Positions 1-11,650 of a stretch of DNA of 64,000 bases are shown here, piece by piece. The notes under the pieces were generated by a model, which ran no database searches, was not told the DNA's origin, and was given only the letters and a program-made list of their open reading frames with translations. The position numbers and the translations under genes were made by a program. The DNA comes from Botryococcus braunii (lineage: Eukaryota; Chlorophyta; Trebouxiophyceae): assembly GCA_002005505.1 (NCBI GenBank), contig KV908492.1:222414-286413 (forward strand). Reading direction: 5' to 3'. The number at the start of each line of letters is the position of its first letter. The stretch's first letter is position 1.

Positions 1-24
1 AGGGGGGGGAAAGGATGCCACATA

Positions 25-2075
25 TGTCGTGTACTGGAGTGTGACCGTGTACATTGGTGGCCATCCAATTGATTTAACTGACAATGTGTCTATTTGGCGT
101 AGCCACAAAAGTGATTGGTATACGACCCTCAATCGGACTTGTACAGCTTTTATTATGGCTCTTATTTGACATTTCATAAATCGTGGAAAAATGGCGCTTG
201 TCTTTACCCTTTTGTACCTGGACTGGGGTATTTGTCCCTGATTTAGGTCCTAAGGGCAAAATTGTGTATTCCGGTGATTTCATTCGAAGCAACGGTTGGA
301 ATTGAATGTTCGCGGAGACTTTGGTACTCGGCAGGTGCCATGCAGTTCGGAACGAGGAACTTTGACTTTTAGCCGTCCGCTGATCGATGCGTTGGCAGCG
401 TTTTAGCCTCCCTTGATCATGTGAAGAGCATGTGTTAATACGGCTTGGGAAGCTGTACGTATTACTAGAGGGGAGAGTATATTAGGGGCACAGCCTCCTG
501 CCCACAAGTAACAGTATAATTCGGAAAGTTGCGTGTAAAGCATAGCGCCCCAACTTCCGTGTCTGTCCGCGGCCCCCGGCGAAACAGGGATGTTGACTGT
601 TTGACCTGTTATCTGAACTGTATTTGAGACACTTTACTTGGAGTGTTATTGTGTTTTGTGACACTACTAACTTGCCGGGTTAGGCCGGACGATCGTACGA
701 GTATCAGTACTTGATTTGCATGGTAACACGTGAATTTGTATTAATTGTGAAAGGATATTGATATAAATGACCTGTCATAGTGATAGACCTGCGTGAACAA
801 TAAAATAGCAAAGTAGTTTAGGCCGAGAAACTACCCTGTCCGTAAAACTTCTTCATAACACTTCGGAAACAACCTGCGCACCACTTGAAATTAACCAAGA
901 ACTTTAAGCAACTCATATTCTTGGCACCCGTACGAAGTGAGCAATATCTGAAAAGTAAGTGAGGAGCCAGAACGACGCCGCCCGACTACCGATCCCACAC
1001 CCACGTGACACTAAAGGAAATATGTTGAGTTGTGAACATACATTATAGAATGCCTTGTGCTTTAGGTGATCTTCAAATGTACATTATTAGGATACGGGTC
1101 CACTATCCACATAAGGTACCTCAAGACACGTTCGGATGAGGTCTGTTTCGAACATAAGGTACAATCTGATCTAGATTACGCGTTAGTGTGAAAGGACTAT
1201 TAAAGCTGCGATCACCGCATAGTCGAGCATCTGGTTTGGAAAGATACTGGGCACATAAGGATGCCAGTCTTGTTCATGCAGTTGCATGTGTCTAAAGAGC
1301 AGACAGTCGTCAAGGACTGTAGCTGGAGAGGCACGAACTTACGACCTGTCTGCTTGCTTACAGGTGCGGTGACGCAGGGTGTGTATTGGTAATGTGTTCA
1401 TGTTTGATTGCTTGTTTGTAAGTGAACCATCTTAGTGTACAATCAAGTCTCCCAAACAGCTAAGGGACGGAGTCTTGATTGAGTATAGGAAGGTACTTGC
1501 TTTCAGCCGTCAGGAGCTTATCCGTGTGTAGATGCTCATTGACAGATCAACATGTAACGGAACTGGTTTGGAAAGATACTGGGCACATAAGGATGCCAGT
1601 TTTGTTCATGCAGTTGCATGTGTCTAAAGAGCAGACAGTCGTCAAGGACTGTAGCTGGAGAGGCACGAACTAACGACCTGTCTGCTTGCTTACAGGAGAC
1701 GCCACTGCCCATAACCTTTTACAAAATACAACAGGAAGAAAATCCACACCCCAGAGATCGAAACACCTTTAAGAATACTTATACTACAAAGAAAACCTCA
1801 CGATTACTAGGCACCGAATGAGTCCAGCCCCACCAGTCAGAGCCGTGCTAGCCTAACCGTGATCGAAGCCAACCTCCGGTTATCGTCCGAAAGACCGGTC
1901 GCAAGACCGTGAGTAGTCCGGTAAGTCCTTCCAAAGTGCTAGGTCCCGGGGCCTCACAAACCCGGGTGGCGATCCGACCAATCGATTCGAACCTACATTT
2001 ATAACACCGCAGCCCGTGTAATTCTCGCTAACCGAAAAAATTTTGTAGGGGTACCGTTGGGCACGGAACCCTGTA
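25..2075 (+). repeat. LTR-X, left long terminal repeat (interrupted)
   Basis: This block matches 2470-3818 along its length and is interrupted by a 701-bp solo LTR plus its TSD at 1023-1728; without that it is 1345 bp. It begins TGTCGTG and ends ACCCTGTA. It is followed at 2076 by a TGG-starting putative primer-binding site. Bases 1-24 (a G run, then AAAGGATGCCACATA) repeat the end of the internal region seen just before the right LTR. So the left LTR is itself preceded by internal sequence, and the window probably starts inside a tandem LTR-internal-LTR array. No coding frame is recognisable in it. The strand is inferred from the PBS and polypurine tract. Confidence 0.7.
1023..1723 (+). repeat. 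Solo LTR of the Copia-1 family
   Basis: This is a 701-bp LTR (TGTTGAG...TTTTACA) with a perfect 5-bp TSD, AAATA, at 1018-1022 and 1724-1728. It is the same family as the LTRs at 10930-11630 and 28189-28889 (reverse orientation), also 701 bp each. It contains two 133-bp direct repeats, 1231-1363 and 1563-1695. The first is followed by GTGCGG and both end CTTACAG (see findings). A solo LTR with intact TSD is the usual product of LTR-LTR recombination deleting a full element. Confidence 0.93.
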
Positions 2076-2469
2076 TGGCGATCCGTCCAGGGAAACTTGC
2101 TTTTATCAGACATGTACACCTTCAAGGTGGAAGCAATCTGATGCATTCGAACTCTGGTGGTGTAAAATGGGCATCCCTTGATGACCATAGGCAGTACACT
2201 TGATGCAGTACATGTTGTACCTTATTCAGTAAATTATTTTAAGTTCAATACATTATGATATCACGAAGATATTAGTAAGACCAACCCTTAGAGGAGGAAA
2301 GAATTCCTACCTGTGTGAGTACAAGACAGAAGTGACTACCCGCACTATTTGTACCTTATGTCATAGGCATTGTACTTTATGCTCTGAAGTCCTCTCGACA
2401 AACACTCTCGAAAGTCGCGTTCCAGACTTTCTCTCCTTTTAGGGGGGGGGGGGGAAAGGATGCCACATA
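2076..2469 (+). mobile_element. LTR-X internal region (non-autonomous)
   Basis: Only 394 bp lie between the two LTR-X repeats. It begins TGGCGATCCGTCCAGGGA, a plausible tRNA primer-binding site. It ends with CCTTTTA, a run of 13 G, AAA and GGATGCCACATA, a polypurine tract. The Gypsy-C element has a similar PBS (TGGCTGCACCGTCCAGGG) and PPT (CCTTTTA, G run, AAGGGACGTGACATA), and both LTR types end GGAACCC-N-TA-like. I see no protein-coding frame. LTR-X is therefore best read as a non-autonomous relative that could use Gypsy-C-type machinery; that link is inference. Confidence 0.65.
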
Positions 2470-3818
2470 TAACGTGTACTGGAGTGTGAGCGTGTACATT
2501 GGTGGCCATCCGATTGATTTAACTGATAATGTGTGTATTTGGCGTAGCCACAAAAGTGATTGGTATACGACCCTCAATCGGGCTTGTACAGCTTTTATTA
2601 TGGCTCTTATTTGACATTTCATAAAGTCGTGGAAAAATGGCGCTTGTCTTTACCCTTTTGTACCTGGGTTGGTGTATTTATCCCTGATTTAGGTCCTAAG
2701 GGCAAAATTGTGTATTCCGGTGATTTCATTCGAAGCAACGGTTGGAATTGAATGTTCGCGGAGACTTTGGTACTCGGTAGGTGCCATGCAGTTCGGCACG
2801 AGGAACTTTGAATTTTAGCCGTCCGCTGATCGATGTGTTGGCAGTGTTTTAGCCGCCCTTGATCATGTGAGGGCATGTGTTAATACGGCTTGGGAAGCTG
2901 TACGTATTACTGGAGGGGAGTGTATATTAGGGGCTCAGCCTCCGGCCCACAAGTAACAGTATAATTCGGAATGTTGGGTGTAAAGCATAGCGCCCCAACT
3001 CCGTGTCTGTCCGCGGCCCCCGGCGATATAGGGATGTTGATTGTTTGACCTGTTATTTGGATTGTTTCTGAAACACATCACTTGCAGTAATACAGTGCTT
3101 TTTGTGACACCACTGACTTGCCGAGTTAGGCCATTGATCGTCCCGGTGATAACCGTTAATTTGTTTGGTAACACCCAAATTCCTACTGAATGTGAAATAA
3201 TATTGTCATAATTAACTTGTCAAAGTGAAAGGAAAACGTGAGAAGAACAATACCCACGTTAGTAAGACGTTAAACACACCCCCTCCGCGGAAATACCATC
3301 CTTACCCCGAAAACAAACAGCCACCACCATAACAACCTCACCGAAGTTTCAAAACACCCATGAGCTAGGTGACCACAAAGATTCCAGGAAGATGTGAACC
3401 ACAATTTAGGAGCCAGCACCAGCCGCCCGACCACCGATCCCACACCCACGAAGAACTCCAGGAAAACACGTTGGGAAGAAAACACACAACCTCGAAAACA
3501 AAAGCCTTTTAAGAAAACCGTTCGTAAACTAATAACACTTAAACCACCAGACCCAGCACGAGTCCAGCCCCGCAGCTCGGAGCCGAACGAGCCTGAAAGC
3601 AATCGGAGCCAGCCTCCGGTTATCGTCCGAAAGACCGGTCGCAAGACCGGGAGCAGTCCAGTAAGTCCCTCCCAAGTGCTAGGTCCCGGGGCCTCACAAA
3701 CCCGGGTGGCGATCCGACCAATCGATTCAAACCTACATTTATAACCCCGCAGCCCGACTGAATCTCGCTAACTAACCGAAAAATTTTGTGGGGGTACCCT
3801 TGGGCACGGAACCCTGTA
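2470..3818 (+). repeat. LTR-X, right long terminal repeat
   Basis: This is 1349 bp, homologous to 25-2075 minus the solo LTR. The expected first bases TG read TA here. It ends CCCTGTA at 3818. About 12 bp later (from 3831) the sequence is a Gypsy-F coding frame, so LTR-X was inserted in that element. The left flank is outside the window, so the TSD cannot be tested. Divergence from the left copy is visible throughout, pointing to an older insertion. Confidence 0.7.
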
Positions 3819-3830
3819 TAGGATGCCACA

Positions 3831-5528
3831 ATACTCTGGGTTTGGGAGCCAGGCAAGACTAACGTCGCGGATGCCTTGTCCAGGGTCCCAATCCTCACGG
3901 CCAGGCAGCTCCGACGCAACGTCGAGCCAGCGGAGCCCGAGCTCAGGAGTGTCAAGCCCGGGGTCACAAAGGACTCCGGCGGGAGGGCCCGCCCGAGCGG
4001 AGTCACCCAGCAGCTTGACACGTGTGAACCCTTCCTGGAGTTAGTAAAGAGGGCTTACATGGATGATGAGTGGTTGGGAAAGAGGTCGAACACAAGGAAG
4101 GTGCATTTCAGGAATGGGATATGGGAATATGGGAAGGAGGGACGAAAGTATGTCCTAGGGCATTATGAGGTGAAGGATGGGGAAGGAGTCGTGGGGAGAA
4201 ACCTAAGACAAGATATACTCAAGGCATTGCATGAACCTTTGTACGTGGGACACCCTGGTTTTGCCAAGATGTATGAACTGGTGAAACGGGAATGGTGGTG
4301 GCCGGGAATGACAGAGGACGTGCGGGAATATGTTGCCTACTGTGATTCTTGTCAAAGGGTCAAAGCTTCAAACAAGTTGCCCGCAGGCCTCCTTCACCCC
4401 TTGCAAATCCCGACTAGGAAATGGCAAAGCATTTCCATGGATTTCATAACGGGGTTGCCACGGAGTGCAAACGGGAATGATGCCATATGGATTGTGGTGG
4501 ACCAATTAAGTAAGTGTGCTCACTTTGTGCCCACCACCACAAAAGCTGACTCATATGATGTAGCAGTTTTGCTAAGGGATAAAGTCTGGAGATACCACGG
4601 ATTTCCAGAGGAACTTGTGTCGGATAGGGATCCTAAGTTTGTGAGTAAATTTATGGATATACTCCTAAATTTAACAGGCTGCAAACCTGCACGGGGTACA
4701 GCCTATCACCCACAATCTGATGGACAAACGGAACGGGTTAACAGGATTCTTGAGGACTGCCTCAAACATTATGTTTGGGATAAGCCTAAAGAATGGGAAA
4801 ACCATCTGGCTGTTGCAGAGTTTGCCTATAACAATACATGGCAAGCCTCGATCAACACCACACCGTTCCGCTTGACATATGGACAGGACCCAAACATTCC
4901 ATTTGCTATGGGACACATGGAGGGGGGTAAAGCAGATCGGGCAGATCTTTTCCTCCGGAAGATGCAAGACTCCCTTACTCTTGCACGGAAGTTTTTGGCT
5001 GCAGCTCAGGAGCGGCAGGCGGCCCAGGCGAACCGCCACCGCTGGGCTGTGATCTATAAGGAGGGGGACCTTGTTCTCCTTCGGACGAAGTTCCCAGCCG
5101 CCCCGACGTCGCAAAAGTACATAAAGCTTGTAAGGCGCCGGATTGGACCCTTCCGGGTCACTGCCGTCCATCCCAACTCTGTTGAGCTGGACGTCCCCGC
5201 CGCCCTGAAGTTTCACCCACGCATAAACGTGGAATATGTGGACCTCTACAAGGGGCCACGTAACCCAGACCGCCTCAGCATGTACAAATACCAGCCGGGA
5301 CCACGCATGGTCAAGGGCGATGACGGCACGGAGCATGCCGAGTACGTCGTGGACGGCATCCTCGGTCACCGTCCCTTGATGAAGGGGAACCGGGCCCTCC
5401 ACTTCCCGGACGGTACCCCAGCCTACCAGTACTGGGTACTGTGGTCAGGTTATGACGTCGGAGACGACTGGGAGCCCCTGTGTAACGGTCTCCTTCCAGG
5501 TACTACTAAGCCAGCATTACCTAAGTAA
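3831..5528 (+). pseudogene. pol: Gypsy-F pol 3' part: integrase and chromodomain
   Basis: An open frame runs from 3831, in the last residues of RNase H (LWVWEPGKTN...ADALS), to a stop at 5526-5528. Counting from the TTG at 3876, the zinc-binding HHCC is H119/H126 and C156/C159. The DDE triad is D189, D250, E286 (D-x60-D-x35-E). It is followed by the GPFRV-type C-terminal domain and a chromodomain-like segment at about 489-535 (YWVLWSGYD...DDWEP). Integrase joins cDNA to chromosomal DNA, and chromodomains of this class bind modified histone tails. The 5' part (gag to RNase H) is cut off by LTR-X. It is closest to Gypsy-E in this window. The frame is intact but the element is not. Confidence 0.9.
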
Positions 5529-5677
5529 GTCCCCCGTCACATGTGATGTCGTGACCTTACCCATCTGGCGTACCGTACAGTCCCCGAGGTCTTGTACCTC
5601 CATGTAAGGCATGGGAACCAGGGCCAAGGCTAGAGAGGGAATAGATATACATATACAGATGGATATCAATCATCTAT
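5529..5677 (+). other. Gypsy-F 3' noncoding tail
   Basis: This is AT-rich sequence after the Gypsy-F stop codon. I see no LTR start or polypurine tract that I can defend before the putative Copia-5 LTR begins at about 5678. Confidence 0.35.
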
Positions 5678-6634
5678 TGTTGGCATAGCCAACTGATGTA
5701 AATGGCATCTGTGTAGATAAAACAACATGAAATAAGCAATTACTTCAACAATTACTTCAAACCTTGCTGACGGAACACGATCGTCAGTAAGGATAATGCC
5801 TGCATGCGCACCGACACCAGGACTTCAAACAAGCCTTATTGAAGGCACATAACAACAAGACGTGAGCCGTGGTCATATAGAAAGCCAACGAACTTTGACT
5901 TCAAGAGACTGGCCCTCTTAAATACCATGACAAGCTACGTAGCCGTACCCGAGTCAGCCCAAGTACGTCTACCTTGTACATGGTGTACAATACACCGGAC
6001 TTCGTGTTCGAATTTGTAAGTCCGAAAATCCGGGTCCTGATTCGGACCAGAACACTCATGTTTCTAGTCACGATCGTCGGTGCTGGCTACTAAATGGCTA
6101 ATCAAGGGGAAAGGACCGTGAATGCATACGGTCAACCTTTCGGTTACCCCTTGGGTTTGCCCACTCATATTTCTATCTCCTGGAGGTGCTAGTTGACTTC
6201 CAGAAGTGGCACAACACATTGAGGCTTATGAATTGCCAAGATCTAAGTGCTTAGTCAATTCCAGGCCTCAGCATTTCATCATAAGACTAGACAAATGATA
6301 AGGTCATACTGGAGTTCATGAGAGAACACCAAGATCAGCGTCCAAACAGCTTCTATACAAGTATTCACGCATGGAATGCCTTAGAAACTATCTGAGCACC
6401 CGCAGACACTCTTAAAGAGTACATAGACACTCTTAAAGAGTACATAGACACTCTTGAAGATTACAAATAAACAGCAGATACGTATCTCGCATTGCTCAGT
6501 AAGGACAAACCACGTGGCAGATGAGGTCGGCATGGCCTAGATACTTTGTTCAATGTTCCTTGTCCCCAAAGTCACATGACAATTTATTGGATAATGACAA
6601 TTAGGGTCTCATCTGCAATTAGATTATCACAACA
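5678..6634 (-). repeat. Putative Copia-5 3' LTR
   Basis: On the minus strand a purine tract (TCATGGGGGAG) at 6635-6645 is followed by TGTTGTGATAATC, a typical copia PPT-LTR junction, so the LTR ends at 6634 in plus coordinates. The other end is placed at TGTTGGCATAGCC (5678), whose complement ends CCAACA. That edge is a guess because no second copy lies in the window. It contains three 21-bp tandem units (GACACTCTTAAAGAGTACATA) at 6405-6467. No coding frame was recognised. Confidence 0.5.
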
Positions 6635-7052
6635 CTCCCCCATGACTGAAGGGGACAATATTCATGTAGACTTGTGTCAAGGAGCTACACGGTGGCACGG
6701 TCTTCTACGCCGTGTCGTTCCACCACCCTGCTATCCAGCCACCAGAGACTTCCCCCTTTGGGTGCGAAGCCACTCCCACCCTGTGGGTTTATGGTGGAGA
6801 AGCTCTATGATACGCAAGGCAATCAAGTAGCAACTTGACATGCATGCATTATGTCATCGGACAATGTTTCAGTACGTCTGTCAGGGAGCTACACGGTGGC
6901 ACGGTCTTCTACGCCGTGTCGTTCCACCACCCTGCTATCCAGCCACCAGAGACTTCCCCCTTTGGGTGCGAAGCCACTCCTACCCTGTGGGTTTATGGTG
7001 GAGAAGCTCTATGATACGCAAGGCAATCAAGTAGCAGCCTGACATCCATGAA
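6635..7052 (-). repeat. Copia-5 3' UTR with 172-bp direct duplication
   Basis: This lies between the Copia-5 RNase H stop and its 3' LTR. It holds two near-identical 172-bp copies, 6675-6846 and 6879-7050 (offset 204 bp), containing GGAGCTACACGGTGGCACGG and ending GACAT(G/C)CATG. There is no convincing ORF. The duplication could be a feature of the 3' UTR or a replication slip. Confidence 0.75.
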
Positions 7053-7376
7053 TTACTCCATCCCAATCCCAGCCCTCAATTTCTGGAATTGCACTTTAGG
7101 CAACGCTTTGGTGAACATGTCCGCCAGATTTGATGCAGAATCCACATAGAAGGGGCTGATTGATCCTTGCTCCACTTCCTGCCTGACTCTGTGGTATCTG
7201 ACCCCGATGTGCTTCGTGCGCGGCGAGATCGGAATGCCCTTGATGTTGGCCAGCGCTCCCGTATTGTCGGTGTAGATCCTGATTGGCGCTGGAACTCCCC
7301 CAAAATCTGACACGAGCTTGGAGATCCACAGGGCTTCATGTACTCCGCTGCACATGGAGACAAACTCTGCCAGTTG
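7053..7376 (-). pseudogene. pol: Copia-5 RNase H, C-terminal fragment
   Basis: Minus-strand frame with the typical end of a Ty1/copia polyprotein: AEFVSMCSGVHEALWI, then YTDNTGALANI, then TKHIGVRYHRVRQEV, then NLADMFTKALP. RNase H degrades the RNA of the RNA:DNA hybrid during reverse transcription. Upstream of the AEFV motif homology stops abruptly at about 7376, where plus-strand gag sequence of Copia-4 begins. Only about 105 residues of pol survive. Its sequence class (SRTKHIGVRYH) differs from the other copia elements here, so it is a separate family. Confidence 0.85.
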
Positions 7377-8131
7377 GAGCACCTGCTGATGGTCAGGCCC
7401 CCTATGGCCCTTCTGCTCACAACGCTGGAGGCAGGGGGCGAGGGTCTGGACGTGGCAGGAGGCCAAAGGAGGAACTGGCGTGTCGCTTCTGCAACAGGAC
7501 GGGACATTTCTGGAGGGAGTGCCTGGATCTGAAGAGGCTGCAAGCTCTACATGGCACAATGCAAGCTGCAAGTGCGGGCCCAACTGCGTGGTGGGGCACT
7601 GGAGCTCCTCAGCAACAAGCCAGCTGGTGGGATGCTGGCCAATCCAGAGGAGGCCCTCCCGTGTCCACCTCACATGCTCCTGGATCTGTGTCCATTGTCT
7701 TCCCCTTCTTCCCAGGCTGGCATCTCCCACCACCACCTCCTCCAGGTGCTGGTGAGCCTATGTTCGTTTCGTTGAATGTGCTTACCCCTACGTCTCATGG
7801 GGCTTGCAGTACCTCGTGGCTGATAGATAGTGGTGCATCGGTGCACCTTGCAAATGATCTGTCGGTTCTACACAACCCAGTCATGCATGCCCAACCCCTC
7901 CCTCTTCATTTGGCCACTTCTGACGCCAAAGGAGGGATAGTTGCAACTGGGTCTGTGTGTTTGGTCAATGCCAGACAAGAGGTGTTTTGGCTGCATAATG
8001 TGCAGTGTGTGCCCAATCTGATTTCTGTCACAGGAGCCATTCAGGATGGAGCATCAGTCCTCACTGACAGTGCAGGTGGGTACACGACCATGAAAGGCCC
8101 AGCAGGCTGGTCGGGTCAGATAGCCAGAGAG
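7377..8131 (+). pseudogene. gag: Copia-4 gag C-terminus and protease fragment
   Basis: The plus-strand frame (open 7283-8353) shows a Gly/Pro-rich gag tail, a zinc knuckle CRFCNRTGHFWREC (C-x2-C-x4-H-x4-C) and a copia aspartic protease motif LIDSGASVHL. It is the same family as Copia-1 (compare 15243-16168, minus strand). It is truncated on the left at the junction with Copia-5 and on the right by the Copia-2 LTR, just after GQIARE. The rest of Copia-4 resumes only at the end of RT (33276), so about 3 kb corresponding to integrase and most of RT is missing. Confidence 0.88.
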
Positions 8132-9278
8132 TTTGATCTGCAAAGATCCAAAGGTGTTGTATTAATCATGAATGATGACTATACTCACAAGTATATCATC
8201 CATGTACTTAATCACTTTGACCAAGACATACATAGTCGACAGCGTCAAACTGATGAACAATTCACGTACAGCAATTGCTTCCACAGAAGTTACTCACAAC
8301 AAGTGAGAGAGAAAGAAAGCAATTCACATGAGTCCATTCAGGAGTCGGCTTAACAAGCCAAAGAGATCGAATGACTTACAAACTACTGTCGGACGAACAC
8401 ACACACTAACTAGTCTTACCTGCAAAGATCCAAAGGTGTTATATTAATCATAAATGATGACTATACTCACAAGTATATCATCCTGTGAACACACTAACAC
8501 CTTTATAATGAACTAATTAGTTCATTGCATATGATGAACCTTATCTATAAGCACCCCTCAGCAGTCACATAGCTGACTTACCATGTACTCAATCAGTTTG
8601 ACCAAGACATACATAGTCGACAGCGTCAAACTGATGAACAATTCTGCACATACCCATATTAGTCTCTGATCATCAAAACGGCACTTATGGCCGTGATCAA
8701 AAACATGACCGGCAGAGCCCCGACTTACCACGTATAGCAATTGCTTCCACAGAAGTTACTCACAACAAGTGAGAGAGGAAGAAAGCAATTCACATGAGTC
8801 CATTCAGGAGTCGGCTTAACAAGCCAAAGAGTTCGAATGACTGCCTGGTGGTCCGGGTTCTCTGGCTATCTGTACTCAGATCAGCGCGTGGGAAACGCGC
8901 TGTCCAGCACTGCTACTGGCCTTTTTCACGAACATTAGGACATGCTCAGGGTTCCTATCCACAGAATTTGGACCCTTATCCTACAGTAACACATTTATTA
9001 CCTCTAGATGCATGTCTTCCAGCCACTAAAGGCTGGAAGGTATTTACAGCCATAGAATAAATATCTCTCAATGCATTAATACTCATAGATTGATCGTTCA
9101 TAGCCATTGTCAAGATGTCTTTACCTTGAGTTAACTGCTTGGTTAACTTACAGCTAATTATTACATGTGATTGTACCTTCACACACGCACGCACGCACAC
9201 ACGTGCGCACGCACGCACGCACGTGCACGCACGCACGCACGTTAATTAACATGACATAATGAAGTACAAAACCCAACA
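8132..9278 (-). repeat. Copia-2 3' LTR
   Basis: This matches 32154-33275 and ends ...AACCCAACA at 9278, with the minus-strand PPT GCAAGGGGAAGAT beside it. The first base pair is mutated (TTTGATC for TGTGATC). It contains a spliced-form leader block (8138-8376) and an intron-containing copy (8420-8842). It also has a CACG-type microsatellite at about 9178-9243. Compared with the other LTR, the net length differences lie almost entirely in the two introns. Confidence 0.92.
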
Positions 9279-9303
9279 ATCTTCCCCTTGCTTCACATGT
9301 CAG

Positions 9304-10929
9304 TTAATTAAAAGCAGGTCCTGACACACCCAATTTAGCCCTATGCTTCTCTAATGCAGCAGATGCCAGTGGTTTGGTAAACATATCTGCTACATTTTCA
9401 GATGTAGCAACATAGACAGGGTCAATCTGCCCCCAAGCCACTTTCTCACGTGCATAATGATAGCTGATGCTGATATGCTTAGTGAACTTTGACACTATGT
9501 GATTTTTCAAGTGCTGTATAGCCCCTTGATTGTCACAGAATAGCTTGACAGTCTTCACTGTGACTCCAAGCTCTTCCAGCATACCACCCATCCACATTAC
9601 CTCCTTTACTGCCGCAGCAGTCGCAACAAATTCAGCTTCCACAGTAGTTGTAGACACTGAAGATTGCTTCTTGCTGCACCAAGACACTGCTGACTCGTTT
9701 AGAAGAAAAACAAACCCTGTGGTTGATTTTCTTCCATCCAAGTCACCAGCAAAATCTGCATCCACGTATCCCACCAACTCATTGTCACCAGAGTTAGTGT
9801 ACGTTATGCCCATTTCCTTAGTGCAATTTTAAGTACCTCAGTACTCTTATAGCACCATTCCAATGCGCTGTCGTAGGTTGCCCCCTGAACCGACTCATAA
9901 CCCCCACAGCCTGAGCTATGTCAGGCCTAGTTGTGGTAGCTAGGTATTGTAGTGATCCCACGAGCTCCAGATACCTGTGACCCTCTGGCGATGGTGTACC
10001 TGCTCCTACTTGCTCACCACCAGCCCCCAAGGGTGGCTCTGGATTTTGTGAAGTGACAAATTTGTGAAGTGACAAATTTGTTTAAACCCATGCGCCATTG
10101 GAGTATCAACATCCCTGCCTTGTGCAGGAAGTCCATACTCCTCCACCAGCCTCTCAATTTTTAATACGTTAGTCATCTTGAGGCTCCCAGTGGTCTCATC
10201 TTTGGTGATTTCACATCCCAGAAATGATTTAATCTCACCAAGATCATGAATAGAGAAACTACAAGTGAGCTTAGATTTGACTTGCTCAATGGTTTCCCCT
10301 TCCTTGCATACAATCAATAAGTCATCAACATAAGTCAGCAAGTAAACATGTGACTCATGGGATTCCTTGTTGACAAACAGTGATGAATCGCTTTTGCAGG
10401 CAGTAAAGCCAAACTTGCTAAGCTCTTCAACAAGGCGCTTATGCCACGCGCGTGGGGCCTGCTTCAGGCCATACAATGATTTCAGAAGCTTACATACTCT
10501 ACTCGAATCACCATTAGAGAAACAGGGGGGTTGAGTTACATAAACTTCCTCCTCTAAGGACCCATTAAGGAAGGCAGTTTTAATGTCTACCTGATGTACC
10601 TTCCATCCCTTAGCATTTGCCAGATTCAGAAGCACACGCCTGGATGAGTGTGTACTGACAGGAGCAAAAGTCTCAAAATAATCCACCCCTGGTCTTTGTT
10701 TGCATCCTTGTGCCACAAGCCTCGCCTTGAACCTGATTACATCCCCAAAACCATCAGTTTTAATTGCATAAACCCACTTCAGTGGGATCACCTTGGCATG
10801 GGAAGGCTTGTGACAGTATTCAAATGTCTCGTGAGACTCAATTGAGTCCATTTCCTCATTCATAGCCTCCTTCCAGTATACCCATTGAGGTGAATTCCTC
10901 GCCTCAAACCAATCGTTAGGGATTTTTAC
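9304..10929 (-). pseudogene. pol: Copia-2 RT and RNase H (3' half of pol)
   Basis: Continues the Copia-2 polyprotein after the Copia-1 insertion: VKIPNDWFEARNSPQW, then KWVYAIKTDG, the RT catalytic YVDDLLIV, and RNase H with YVDADFAGD and FCDNQGAIQH, ending NVADMFTKPL. The family product is reverse transcriptase/RNase H, which converts element RNA to cDNA. A 16-bp tandem duplication at about 10054-10085 (TGTGAAGTGACAAATT twice) shifts the frame, and a 1-nt insertion near 9830 shifts it again. Copia-3 is the close intact homologue used for comparison. Confidence 0.9.
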
Positions 10930-11630
10930 TGTAAAAGGTTATGGGCAATGGCGTATCCTGTAAGCAAGCAGACAGGTCGTAAGTTCGTGCCTCTTCAGCT
11001 ACAGTCCTTGACGACTGTCTGCTCTTTAGACACATGCAACTGCATGAACAAGACTGGCATCCTTATGTGCCCAGTATCTTTCCAAACCAGTTCCGTTACA
11101 TGTTGATCTGTCAATGAGCATCTACACACGGATAAGCTCCTGACGGCTGAAAGCAAGTACCTTCCTATACTCAATCAAGACTCCGTCCCTTAGCTGTTTG
11201 GGAGACTTGATTGTCCACTAAGATGGTTCACTTACAAACAAGCAATCAAACATGAACACATTACCAATACACACCCTGCGTCACCGCACCTGTAAGCAAG
11301 CAGACAGGTCGTAAGTTCGTGCCTCTTCAGCTACAGTCCTTGACGACTGTCTGCTCTTTAGACACATGCAACTGCATGAACAAGACTGGCATCCTTATGT
11401 GCCCAGTATCTTTCCAAACCAGTTGCTCGACTATGCGGTGATCGCAGCTTTAATAGTCCTTTCACACTAACGCGTAATCTAAATCAGATTGTACCTTATG
11501 TTCGAAATAGACCTCATCCGAACGTGTCTTGAGGTACCTTATGTGGATAGTGGACCCGTATCCTAATAATGTACATTTGAAGATCACCTAAAGCACAAGG
11601 CATTCTATAATGTATGTTCACAACTCAACA
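10930..11630 (-). repeat. Copia-1 3' LTR
   Basis: 701 bp, TGTAAAAGG...ACTCAACA on the plus strand. It is followed at 11631 by CTTCCCCTTGCCTGCATGC, the complement of the polypurine tract. It contains the two 133-bp leader repeats typical of this family. Three or so differences from 28189-28889 were seen by eye. Confidence 0.95.
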
Positions 11631-11650
11631 CTTCCCCTTGCCTGCATGCT

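Noticed and set aside
3270..3744. Frames of 116-124 codons in the right LTR-X
   Set aside because: They lie in an LTR, are low complexity, and are disrupted in the left copy.
4671..5402. 243-codon minus-strand frame opposite Gypsy-F integrase
   Set aside because: Antisense shadow of a well-supported integrase frame; no homology to known proteins.
6405..6467. Three 21-bp tandem units considered as a regulatory array or CRISPR
   Set aside because: Perfectly adjacent units without spacers, in a eukaryotic LTR; simple tandem repeat.
9178..9243. CACG-rich alternating repeat as a possible CRISPR or protein-binding array
   Set aside because: It is a simple microsatellite in the Copia-2 LTR, present in both LTR copies with different length.
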